A stretch of 32,877 nt of DNA from a bacterium (GTDB lineage Bacteria > Chloroflexota > Chloroflexia > Chloroflexales > Kallotenuaceae), in NCBI GenBank assembly GCA_016781525.1, contig JADDQE010000059.1:1-32877 (forward strand), in the 5' to 3' direction. Position 1 is the stretch's first letter, and each line of letters starts with the position of its first letter. The notes under the pieces were generated by a model, which worked only from the letters and a program-made list of their open reading frames with translations, was not told where the DNA came from and searched no databases. Below, piece after piece: positions 16,596 to 22,838 of the stretch. A program made the position numbers and the translations under genes.

Positions 16596-16617
16596 CGCGA
16601 CCCGCTCACGGTACAAT
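16589..16617 (+). promoter_or_regulatory. Sigma-70-type promoter of tRNA-Gln
   Basis: Perfect TTGACA at 16589-16594, a 17-base spacer and TACAAT at 16612-16617, ending 14 bases before the tRNA 5' end. This is the best -35/-10 pair in the window and is as expected for a strongly expressed stable RNA. Confidence 0.85.
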
Positions 16618-16631
16618 TCGCAATCGGGCGA

Positions 16632-16705
16632 TGGGGTATCGTCTAATGGTAGGACGCCTGACTCTGGATCAGGTAGTTGGGGTTCGAATCCCTGTACCCC
16701 AGCCA
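16632..16705 (+). tRNA. tRNA-Gln (anticodon CUG)
   Basis: The acceptor stem TGGGGTA (16632-16638) pairs with TACCCCA (16695-16701), followed by discriminator G and an encoded CCA (16703-16705). The anticodon stem CCTGA/TCAGG (16657-16661/16669-16673) encloses the loop CTCTGGA, giving anticodon CTG at 16664-16666. The T arm GGGGTTCGAATCCC is canonical. The T-G-starting acceptor with a weak first pair is the usual look of bacterial tRNA-Gln. It reads CAG codons. Confidence 0.97.
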
Positions 16706-16710
16706 ACGTC

Positions 16711-16732
16711 AGCCGGTGCATATGCATCGGCT
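16711..16732 (+). terminator. Hairpin after tRNA-Gln
   Basis: A 22-base imperfect palindrome (AGCCGGTGCAT followed directly by ATGCATCGGCT, one mismatch) starts five bases after the CCA end and is followed by GTTCTACGTT. It is likely the tRNA terminator or processing stem, though the T-run is poor. Confidence 0.5.
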
Positions 16733-16759
16733 GTTCTACGTTAAACGGCGGCGAACCGA

Positions 16760-16768
16760 TGCTATACT
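16760..16768 (+). promoter_or_regulatory. Extended -10 promoter of murI, implying a leaderless mRNA
   Basis: TGC-TATACT ends at 16768, only six bases before the murI ATG at 16775, so the expected transcription start coincides with the start codon. No ribosome-binding sequence is visible upstream and there is no convincing -35. Confidence 0.55.
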
Positions 16769-16774
16769 CTAGCT

Positions 16775-17590
16775 ATGCCTAACTCAGCTCCTGTTGGCAT
16801 TTTTGATTCAGGCGTCGGCGGCTTATCCGTACTACGCGATATCCGCGCTCTTCTACCACACGAAGACCTGCTGTACGTTGCAGATTCTGGACATGTTCCC
16901 TACGGTAGTAAAACTCCGCAGTATATTCAGGCACGCTCGCTTGCGCTGGCCTCGTTTCTTACGCGGGATCATCCCGAGCAGCACGTTAAGGCCATCGTGA
17001 TCGCTTGCAATACTGCGACAGCTGCTGCCGCTGGATTATTGCGTTCGCGCTTCGAGGTGCCGATCGTTGCAATGGAGCCGGCCGTCAAGCCAGCAGTCGC
17101 GGCGACACGGAGGGGTGTTGTCGGTGTGCTTGCAACGGTTGGTATGTTGCGGAGTGCCCAGTTTGCGGCGCTGCTGGATCGCTTTGGACGGGGTGTCGAG
17201 GTTGTGACACAGCCGTGTCCGGGACTGGTCGAGCTGGTCGAAGCGGGTGAGCTTAACGGTCGGGCGACACGTAAGCTGGTCGAGCAATATACGACGCCCC
17301 TGCTGGAGCACGGCGTAGACACCATCGTGCTGGGATGTACGCACTACCCTTTGCTGCGGCCCTTGATCGAGGATGTTGTCGGCCCCGATATCGCCTTGAT
17401 CGATACTGGAAGAGCTGTCGCGCAACAGCTCCGACGGGTGCTCGAAGGCCGGGATCTTCGAAGCGAGCGGCTTGCTCCAGGCAAGGAGGACTTCTGGACG
17501 AGCGCCGATGTCGGCAGCGCTCAAAGGGTAATTCGTACCCTCTGGGGTGGTGAGCCCACGGTGCGCCGGCTGCCCGAAGAATTTAGCTAA
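16775..17590 (+). CDS. murI: Glutamate racemase
   Basis: Cofactor-independent racemase making D-glutamate for peptidoglycan. The 271-residue protein shows the family motifs: GIFDSGVGGLSVLRDI with catalytic Asp11, ADSGHVPYG, VIACNTATAAA with catalytic Cys78, and VLGCTHYPLL with catalytic Cys188. The two cysteines act as the opposed acid/base pair. The length is normal and nothing is missing. It starts 69 bases after tRNA-Gln. The absence of a Shine-Dalgarno sequence together with a TATACT box six bases before the ATG suggests a leaderless transcript. Confidence 0.97.
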   Translation: MPNSAPVGIFDSGVGGLSVLRDIRALLPHEDLLYVADSGHVPYGSKTPQYIQARSLALASFLTRDHPEQHVKAIVIACNTATAAAAGLLRSRFEVPIVAMEPAVKPAVAATRRGVVGVLATVGMLRSAQFAALLDRFGRGVEVVTQPCPGLVELVEAGELNGRATRKLVEQYTTPLLEHGVDTIVLGCTHYPLLRPLIEDVVGPDIALIDTGRAVAQQLRRVLEGRDLRSERLAPGKEDFWTSADVGSAQRVIRTLWGGEPTVRRLPEEFS

Positions 17591-17692
17591 CCCGAGCCGC
17601 TCCGTCTATACGCGACGAAGGGGCTGTGCGCTCCGGTGGACACGCGGGATGCTTATCAATGCCGATCGTCTTGACCGGTTACGCTCACGGGT

Positions 17693-18058
17693 TTAAATCC
17701 CGGCAAGCGCATCGCGGACCGATTTGAAGAGGTCATCCGGGAGGAATGGCTTGGTGATGTAATTGTTGACACGAAGCCGTAAGCTTTTGATAACGCTTTG
17801 CGGCTCCTGATTTGCGGTCAAAACAATAATCGGCAGGCTGGGCTTGTCGCTTGCCCGAATTCGATCGCAGATAGCAAAGCCGTCCATGCCGGGAAGCCGC
17901 AGATCGACGATCACAAGATCGACATGGTCATAGGTTAGTGTGACTAGTCCGGCTTCGCCCGAGTCGGCTAACAGCACGGTGTACCCCTCGCTGTCCAAAA
18001 GCTGATACAACACCTCTTGGAGCGCGGGGTCGTCCTCGATTACCAAAATGGTCGCCAT
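17693..18058 (-). CDS. Single-domain response regulator (CheY-like receiver)
   Basis: A 121-residue stand-alone receiver domain without an output domain. The acidic pocket is Glu8-Asp9-Asp10 (ILVIEDDPAL), the phospho-acceptor is Asp52 (VIVDLRLPGMDG), the switch Thr is Thr81 (VLTAN) and the conserved Lys is Lys103 (ITKPF), so phosphorylation should work. Such proteins pass phosphate to partner proteins or bind targets directly. No histidine kinase lies in the window. It is divergent from another receiver gene across a 228-base gap. Confidence 0.93.
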   Translation of the reverse strand: MATILVIEDDPALQEVLYQLLDSEGYTVLLADSGEAGLVTLTYDHVDLVIVDLRLPGMDGFAICDRIRASDKPSLPIIVLTANQEPQSVIKSLRLRVNNYITKPFLPDDLFKSVRDALAGI

Positions 18059-18112
18059 GCTCGTCCTGTTCGGGTGGCGTCGTGACCTGACCCAGCGCGT
18101 CCTATTATTGCA

Positions 18113-18129
18113 CGATTATCGCTTAATCG
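18113..18129. promoter_or_regulatory. Palindromic operator-like site between two receiver genes
   Basis: CGATTA-TCGCT-TAATCG is a perfect 6-bp-arm dyad with a 5-base centre, located centrally in the divergent intergenic region 18059-18286. Its position fits a site controlling one or both receiver genes. The binding protein is unknown. Confidence 0.35.
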
Positions 18130-18286
18130 CTACCGACGAGGATGTACTACATCCGTGTGGAAAAGGTACTAAGCGGGCGGCATTCGGTCCTGCTGTTCAC
18201 TCCCGAAAATGGGAAACCCGAGGTCAGGCTCAGCGTGGCATAGACTGTGCAGCGATCGGGACCCAACGATTTTTGGCGAGGGAGTT

Positions 18287-18799
18287 ATGGCTCAGCCAGT
18301 GATTGCGGTCATCGACGATGATCAAACGATGTTGGACATGATCGGCACCGTATTGGCGGAGGAGGGCTACACTGTGCTCCGCTGGTCCGAGGGCAAAACG
18401 GCCTATGATTGGATTCGGGAACAGCGACCGGACCTTGTTATCGTCGATTTGCGGATGGAGCATCCACAGGCCGGTTGGATTATTATCCATATGCTGCGCG
18501 TCGACACCGTGATGGCCAACCTTCCAATTATTGTCTGCTCCGGTGATCGCGATTATATTCGGATAAACCAGGAAATGCTGCGGGAAAGGCGCTGTGAGGT
18601 GCTGCTCAAGCCGTTCGACGTCGATACCCTTCTCAATAAAGTTGCTGGCCTGCTCAATAGCACCACGGGTGACCGGCCCGGCCAATTCGCGGATGGAGCT
18701 GGAACCTATGCAAGCACAGTCCGAGACTTGCTGCAAGCGTCGACGCGACGTGTGCGTCATGCTCTGCGACGCATCTCATTAAAAAGAGGCGAGCGCTGA
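18287..18799 (+). CDS. Response regulator receiver protein with a basic C-terminal tail
   Basis: A 170-residue protein. Residues 1-122 form a receiver domain with Asp10-Asp11-Asp12 (VIAVIDDDQTM), phospho-acceptor Asp54 (VIVDLRMEHP), Ser85 in place of the usual Thr (VCSGDRDY) and Lys108 (LLKPFDV). The beta-3/alpha-3 loop after Asp54 is MEHPQAGW rather than the common MPG.DG, and the region after Ser85 is unusual, so signalling output may differ from CheY. The last 45 residues form a linker and a strongly basic helix (TRRVRHALRRISLKRGER) that might bind nucleic acid or membrane. The ATG at 18287 is preceded by GAGGGAG. The stop codon lies inside a hairpin shared with the convergent OsmC gene. 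Confidence 0.88.
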   Translation: MAQPVIAVIDDDQTMLDMIGTVLAEEGYTVLRWSEGKTAYDWIREQRPDLVIVDLRMEHPQAGWIIIHMLRVDTVMANLPIIVCSGDRDYIRINQEMLRERRCEVLLKPFDVDTLLNKVAGLLNSTTGDRPGQFADGAGTYASTVRDLLQASTRRVRHALRRISLKRGER

Positions 18800-18826
18800 T
18801 GCATTTCTACCTCAGCCTCGCCTCTT
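18784..18826. terminator. Shared terminator of the receiver gene (+) and osmC-like gene (-)
   Basis: The arms at 18784-18799 and 18812-18826 pair over 15 bases with one bulge (AAGAGGCGAG plus GCTGA against TCAGC plus CTCGCCTCTT). On the minus strand the stem is followed by a run of T (from AAAAA at 18781-18785), giving a good intrinsic terminator for the OsmC gene. On the plus strand the hairpin includes the receiver gene's TGA. Confidence 0.8.
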
Positions 18827-18913
18827 AAAGCTCATGGTGTTACCCGGACGAATTTGTATCTTACAGCCGAGCCAAACAACAGTGCGTCGGCTAGCAGTGC
18901 GGCCCTAGCACAG

Positions 18914-19423
18914 CTACTCGGTAACCGTGTACGAGACGGTCATCTCCGGTGTACGACGTAGCGTCTGGTACACAACGCAGTAGCGCTCCGTAAGGCGAAT
19001 GAGCGAGGCAAGCTGCTCCTCGGACGCGTCGGTATCGAGCTCAAAACGAAGCCGAATATCGCGGAAACCGACAGGCGCATCTTTGGCAACCGCAAGTGTT
19101 CCGCGGAAATCAAGATCGCCCTCAGCCAGCACCCGACCGTCGCGAAGCTCGACGCCGATTGATGTGGCGACAGCACGAAGTGTTACGCCTGCGCAGGCGA
19201 CCAGTGCCTCAAGCAGCATGTCTCCGGAGCACAAGGACAAGCCGTCGCCGCCCGTTGCAGGATGAAGCCCCGCCTCCACCAGCGCGCGCCCTGTCTCGAC
19301 GCGGCATGTGATGCCCTCTCCGATGCGACCGTGCGCCCGTAGCGTAATGAGCGCACTCTCGGGCTCTGCTCGATATTTGTCCTTAAGCGGTGCTTGTAGC
19401 TCCCGTAATTCCTCAGTCTTCAT
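18914..19423 (-). CDS. OsmC family protein
   Basis: OsmC/Ohr-family proteins are small homodimeric thiol peroxidases or redox proteins that detoxify organic hydroperoxides. The 169-residue product has the split alpha/beta fold with GDMLLEALVACAGVTL, placing the peroxidatic-type Cys at 77, and RLTERYCVVYQTLRR, placing the resolving-type Cys at 139, plus the segment FRDIRLRFELD. Both key cysteines are kept, so it could be active. The motif around Cys77 fits the YhfA/OsmC side more than Ohr, but the substrate is not determined. The ATG follows GAGGGAAACC. It is divergent from the DUF3072 gene. Confidence 0.9.
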   Translation of the reverse strand: MKTEELRELQAPLKDKYRAEPESALITLRAHGRIGEGITCRVETGRALVEAGLHPATGGDGLSLCSGDMLLEALVACAGVTLRAVATSIGVELRDGRVLAEGDLDFRGTLAVAKDAPVGFRDIRLRFELDTDASEEQLASLIRLTERYCVVYQTLRRTPEMTVSYTVTE

Positions 19424-19519
19424 GGTTTCCCTCGTCGCACTAATCTTAAGCCTGCAGTAGCGATAGTGACAGCTCCCAGTGCTACTGTCATACGGCTAAC
19501 CTCTCGAATGCTACCACAA

Positions 19520-19545
19520 CCTTGCGCTTCACGCGTGGCGCAAGG
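19520..19545. promoter_or_regulatory. Nested palindrome in the osmC/DUF3072 divergent region
   Basis: CCTTGCGC (19520-19527) and GCGCAAGG (19538-19545) form perfect 8-bp arms. The loop itself contains the palindrome CACGCGTG (19530-19537). It lies about 97 bases upstream of the OsmC start and 126 before the DUF3072 start. It may be an operator or a hairpin. Confidence 0.4.
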
Positions 19546-19601
19546 CGGATCACGCCAATCACTGTTAGTTTTAGAACATGCGTTTTCTTTGGCACGCCTT
19601 C

Positions 19602-19610
19602 TGCTATAGA
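19602..19610 (+). promoter_or_regulatory. Extended -10 promoter of the DUF3072 gene
   Basis: TGC-TATAGA lies 60 bases before the ATG at 19671, which has its own AAAGGA ribosome site. The same bases overlap a sequence resembling a sigma-54 -24/-12 element. Confidence 0.45.
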
Positions 19611-19670
19611 TCGTGACAACGCACAAAAATGCGAATAAGTGTGAACAATGTATGAAGAAAGGATGTAGAG

Positions 19671-19904
19671 ATGGCAGCGAATGCAAACAACACCAATGAC
19701 CAGAACCAGGGCAACACGGTCAAAGATCCCGATGAGTGGAAGACCGGCGGCGAGCCAATGACAGGCGCGCAGCGCTCGTATTTGAACACGCTGGCCGATG
19801 AGGCGGGCGAGGAAGTCAGCGACGACCTGACCAAAGCCGAGGCCTCGAAGAAGATCGACGAGCTTCAGGACAAGACCGGCCGCGGGCAGGACAACAACGG
19901 CTAG
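19671..19904 (+). CDS. DUF3072 domain-containing small protein
   Basis: A 77-residue hydrophilic, acidic protein. After a low-complexity Asn/Gln-rich start it carries the DUF3072 motif in full: KDPDEWKTGGEPMTGAQRSY, LADEAGEEV, then LTKAEASKKIDELQDKTG. The family is widespread in bacteria, short, and of unknown function. The TKAEAS..IDELQ stretch resembles SAP-type or LEM-like helical hairpins. Nothing here suggests secretion or membrane location. Strong AAAGGA and an upstream extended -10 suggest it is monocistronic. Confidence 0.9.
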   Translation: MAANANNTNDQNQGNTVKDPDEWKTGGEPMTGAQRSYLNTLADEAGEEVSDDLTKAEASKKIDELQDKTGRGQDNNG

Positions 19905-19941
19905 TTGGAAAACGCCCAAAGCGATCACCGGCGAGCTATGA

Positions 19942-19980
19942 GACGGGCGGGTGTAGCCGACGTGCTGCGCCTCGCCCGTC
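19942..19980 (+). terminator. Weak hairpin after the DUF3072 gene
   Basis: GACGGGCG (19942-19949) pairs with CGCCCGTC (19973-19980), 37 bases after the stop codon, without a T-run. It may help end transcription. The rest of 19905-20190, up to the transposase, shows no coding signal apart from the left end of the insertion sequence. Confidence 0.3.
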
Positions 19981-20155
19981 GCGTGCGTATACGGCACGCC
20001 CGATGTAGTCACTGCTCGCGGCTAGTGCAGGGTGAGCGGAGAGCGCTTCCTGCTCTCAATACCGGAGTTATGCCGTAACCACCCTCTAGGCGACCGTACC
20101 TGCGGCAGCACGGCATTTTAGTTCCGAGCGCGCTTTTACGGCCTGGGGCAAAAAA

Positions 20156-21149
20156 GCCCTCTCAAGCATCACTACTATTAGGCCGTTGTGCTAGATCGGA
20201 AAGGCGAGCTGCTTGATCTGTAGGCACTCAGCGTTTCCGAGCAAGCGATTCAGATAGAGGGCGAGCGTATGGGCCGTCAGCTTCGTGTACAAGCGGGCAC
20301 ATAAGCCCCAAAAACTATGGGCATGATTAGTTTCAATGCCCATCTGTTCGGTGAGTTGCCCGTGGACCGTTTCAATGATTTGCCGCCGCGCATTTAGGAA
20401 CTGGGCGACGTCAGTCGGTAATTGGCGCTTTTGATTACGGCGTGGGATCGTCAGAAGGTGCAGCCGATTGTGTTCAGCCAACATCGCGGCGAGCCGGCCA
20501 CTGATATAGCCTTTATCACCGATGACTACGAGATCGGTATGTTCGCTGAGCAGTTCCTCGCCAACTTCGAGATCCGTCGCATGCGCAGGTGCCAGCACAG
20601 AATCCAGAATCACGCCGTTCAACGTGACCAGCAGATGTAGCTTGTAGCCAAATATGGTTTGCTTCTTGCTGACGACTTTGCCAAAGGCCGCATCATGCGC
20701 CGCCCACTCCCGCGATGCGCTTGGCACGAGATGAAACTGGACGACGGGCACGGGCAAGCTGTCGATCGTGCAGTAGCGATCCTGCGCTAGATCCAGCATC
20801 CGCAGCACGAACTGCCGTATGCAGTTGATTGCCTGCATTAAATGGCGGCGGCGACGGTTGAAGCGACTGCGCTCAGGGACCGTCGGGAAGAGATCGTGGT
20901 GTTCTCGCCACTGGCTGATCAGGTCCGTTTCCAGATCCCAGCCCTGGCACTGGCCTACAATCGCCATGGTCATCAGTTCGCTGTCGCTGCACTCCGGTGC
21001 TGGCCCGGGACGACGAAACATCGGCGCAATCTGTTGCCAAACCTCATCAATCACGACGTACATCCACAAACAAAAGTCGTCGAAGCTCGTAATCATAGGA
21101 TCGCCTCTGGTCCTTATCGCGGTATTATTGCCCATGATGATGTGAGGGC
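20156..21149 (-). mobile_element. IS982-family insertion sequence (ends tentative)
   Basis: The element encodes one intact transposase. Candidate terminal inverted repeats are GCCCTCTCAAGCATCA at 20156 and, reading inward from 21149 on the other strand, GCCCTCACATCATCA. They match at 13 positions with one gap. The resulting length of 994 bp fits the roughly 1-kb size of IS982 elements. No matching target duplication is evident next to these ends, so the boundaries are uncertain or the insertion is old. The right end stops about 28 bases before the ribosome site of the DUF983 gene. Confidence 0.55.
20191..21096 (-). CDS. IS982 family transposase
   Basis: DDE transposase of 301 residues. It opens MITSFDDFCLWMYVVIDEVW, typical of IS982 proteins. 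The N-terminal region includes GPAPECSDSELMTMAIVGQC and the basic stretch RFNRRRRHLMQA. The catalytic triad is probably Asp112 (CTIDSLPVPV), Asp194 (VVIGDKGYIS) and Glu242 (RQIIETVHGQL). The C-terminal HAHSFWGLCARLYTKLTAHT motif is also family-typical. No frameshift or stop is present, so the enzyme may be functional. The ATG at 21096 with GAGG upstream was chosen. A longer reading to 21318 adds low-complexity basic residues running over the right end of the element and is not credible. Confidence 0.93.
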   Translation of the reverse strand: MITSFDDFCLWMYVVIDEVWQQIAPMFRRPGPAPECSDSELMTMAIVGQCQGWDLETDLISQWREHHDLFPTVPERSRFNRRRRHLMQAINCIRQFVLRMLDLAQDRYCTIDSLPVPVVQFHLVPSASREWAAHDAAFGKVVSKKQTIFGYKLHLLVTLNGVILDSVLAPAHATDLEVGEELLSEHTDLVVIGDKGYISGRLAAMLAEHNRLHLLTIPRRNQKRQLPTDVAQFLNARRQIIETVHGQLTEQMGIETNHAHSFWGLCARLYTKLTAHTLALYLNRLLGNAECLQIKQLAFPI

Positions 21150-21193
21150 GTCTGGCAGTGTGATGTCCGCTGCGACGAAGGAGGTATCGACGT

Positions 21194-21574
21194 ATGTGGT
21201 TAGTTACCCTTGTGCGAGCGCTGTTTGATGGACTGCGGCGACGGTGTCCACGGTGCCATCGAGGCCGGATGTTTGAAAAGTTTTTTACCATGCGCACGCA
21301 CTGCCCCATATGCGGCAATCAGTTTGAAAGGTCAGGTGGCGAAGTGTCTGGCGGTATGGCGGTTAACATCGTCGCGACGTTGTTTATTATTATTGTTTCC
21401 GGCGTGATCGTCGGCCGCAGCACGTCAATCCCACTCCTGCCGGCGCTGCTGGTCCTGGGCGTCGTCGCGATTATGTTTCCGATCATGTTCTACCCAATCT
21501 CGCGTGGTCTGTGGGCTGGCATCTTGTTTCTTACGGGGAACAATGACGAGGCAGACGATGTATATCGCCGCTGA
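21194..21574 (+). CDS. DUF983 family zinc-binding membrane protein
   Basis: A 126-residue protein with two CxxC pairs near the N-terminus (CPRCHRGRMF, Cys18/Cys21; HCPICGNQF, Cys37/Cys40) forming a likely zinc ribbon. The family GG motif (SGGEVSGGMAVN) comes next, then two or three membrane helices between about residues 55 and 115. DUF983 proteins are common in bacteria and of unknown function. AAGGAGG is ten bases before the ATG. Its 5' region abuts the insertion sequence, which may have changed its promoter. Confidence 0.87.
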   Translation: MWLVTLVRALFDGLRRRCPRCHRGRMFEKFFTMRTHCPICGNQFERSGGEVSGGMAVNIVATLFIIIVSGVIVGRSTSIPLLPALLVLGVVAIMFPIMFYPISRGLWAGILFLTGNNDEADDVYRR

Positions 21575-22101
21575 TTAACAGTCGGTCGAACGTCGTCACC
21601 CATGCGTGACTCTCGGATCTTGAAGCGTGCGAACTCCTGCACGGGTCCTTCAAGTGCGTGGCGCCCGATGTCTTCATGCATAAACGGCGCGGCAAGCTGC
21701 GGAAGCGATGAGCATGTTCTGGCAAGAACGCCTAAATGCTGCTGGGCGATGTTTTATCGTGCAATTGGAACTAGCACAAGGCCCTATTACTATTCCATGA
21801 TGCCGCAGGCCCCGAGCATTGGGCCTATGAACGACGGCGTAAGTCCTGTAAATACGAGGCCAAGCAGCCTTCTTGTTCAGTCATTGATTGGGCAAGTTGC
21901 TTAGGGCTTACCGCACTGGCATGTCACTAGGCCCACATCTTGCTCCGCAGCGGCTCCCACTTATCGTGGGTTGACGAGGCATTGAAACGACTCGTGGTGC
22001 ATAAGGCTCAGGGCCAGGGCAGCTAGCGCTGCTGACGGTACTTCGGCACTGGACATGCCGCAGTTGGGTGAAATGAAACTCGGAGAGAAAGGAAGAGCGC
22101 G
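21575..22101. other. 527-base stretch without a supported gene
   Basis: Both strands were read. A 100-residue reading at 21602-21904 (+) and overlapping short minus-strand readings lack ribosome sites, family resemblance and natural composition. A minus-strand frame around 21780-21880 gives a hydrophobic run (GLVFTGLTPSFIGPML) ended by stops, which may be debris of a membrane-protein gene. The final 25 bases hold the GGAAG ribosome site of the next gene. The composition is less GC-rich than that of its neighbours. Confidence 0.5.
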
Positions 22102-22812
22102 ATGCGGAAACAGCGGCAGCAGAGTGGAGCGGAAACGGCGGCGACTGAGGGGCGCTTTAGCGCAAGGCCAGGGACACCATTGAGTGAAGGGGTGGTGGGC
22201 TCGCAGGCGTTGGGCTTGGACCGTCGCCGCGACGCTTTGTTATATGTTCCGGTCGGATACAACGCGCAACAGCCCGCACCATTTGCGCTGATGCTCCATG
22301 GTGCGGGTGGTAACGCAGGGCATGGCATCGCCTTGCTCCAGCAGCTTGCAGATGCAACTGGCATTATTCTGCTTGCTCCAGCCTCACGTCAGGGTACCTG
22401 GGATGTCATCTACGGTGGCTATGGTCCTGATATCACGTTTATCGACCAGGCGTTGACGACGACATTTAACCGCTATGCCGTCGATCCCGACCGCGTCGCC
22501 GTGGGCGGCTTTTCGGACGGCGCGTCGTATGCGCTCTCGGTCGGGATTACCAATGGCGATCTCTTCACGCATGTGCTTGCATTCTCGCCAGGCTTTATGG
22601 CACCGGCGGATCAGGTGGGAGCGCCCAAAATCTATATCTCACATGGTACTCGTGATGAGGTGCTGCCAATCGAGCGCTGCAGCCGCCGGATCGTGCCGCA
22701 GCTGGAGCGAGCTGGATACGATGTGCACTACCACGAATTCGATGGTCCACATACGGTGCCAATGGATATCGCAATGGAGGGGGTCACCTGGTTTACGGGA
22801 GGGCAAAGTTAG
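22102..22812 (+). CDS. Alpha/beta hydrolase (phospholipase/carboxylesterase or PHB-depolymerase-like)
   Basis: A 236-residue serine hydrolase. The segment LLYVPVGYN..APFALMLHGAGG gives the oxyanion-hole HG motif (residues 66-67). GGFSDGAS carries the nucleophile Ser138. HGTRDEVLPI provides Asp185. GPHTVP provides His217, completing a triad. The order and spacing match the predicted esterase family COG0400 and the related polyhydroxybutyrate depolymerase-like group. No signal peptide is visible, and the first 30 residues are polar, so a cytoplasmic location is likely. The substrate is unknown. The ATG follows AAAGGAAG. It converges on menA across 26 bases. Confidence 0.87.
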   Translation: MRKQRQQSGAETAATEGRFSARPGTPLSEGVVGSQALGLDRRRDALLYVPVGYNAQQPAPFALMLHGAGGNAGHGIALLQQLADATGIILLAPASRQGTWDVIYGGYGPDITFIDQALTTTFNRYAVDPDRVAVGGFSDGASYALSVGITNGDLFTHVLAFSPGFMAPADQVGAPKIYISHGTRDEVLPIERCSRRIVPQLERAGYDVHYHEFDGPHTVPMDIAMEGVTWFTGGQS

Positions 22813-22838
22813 GGTTACTGCGCGGTTTTCAGCTGCGA

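Noticed and set aside
16322..16744. 140-codon plus-strand reading covering tRNA-Gln
   Set aside because: It spans a promoter and a tRNA gene, so it is not a protein gene.
19590..19605. Sequence resembling a sigma-54 promoter (TGGCACG-N4-CTGCT)
   Set aside because: An extended -10 element TGCTATAGA on the same bases explains the promoter. The -12 TTGC is imperfect, no enhancer-binding protein gene is nearby, and sigma-54 is not generally expected in this phylum.
19488..20012. 174-codon minus-strand reading across the DUF3072 gene
   Set aside because: The plus strand carries the full DUF3072 motif with a ribosome site. The minus reading is its shadow and crosses the divergent promoter region.
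21096..21318. N-terminal extension of the transposase
   Set aside because: The added 74 residues are low-complexity and basic, run over the proposed IS end and into the DUF983 gene, and are absent from the IS982 pattern starting MITSFDDF.
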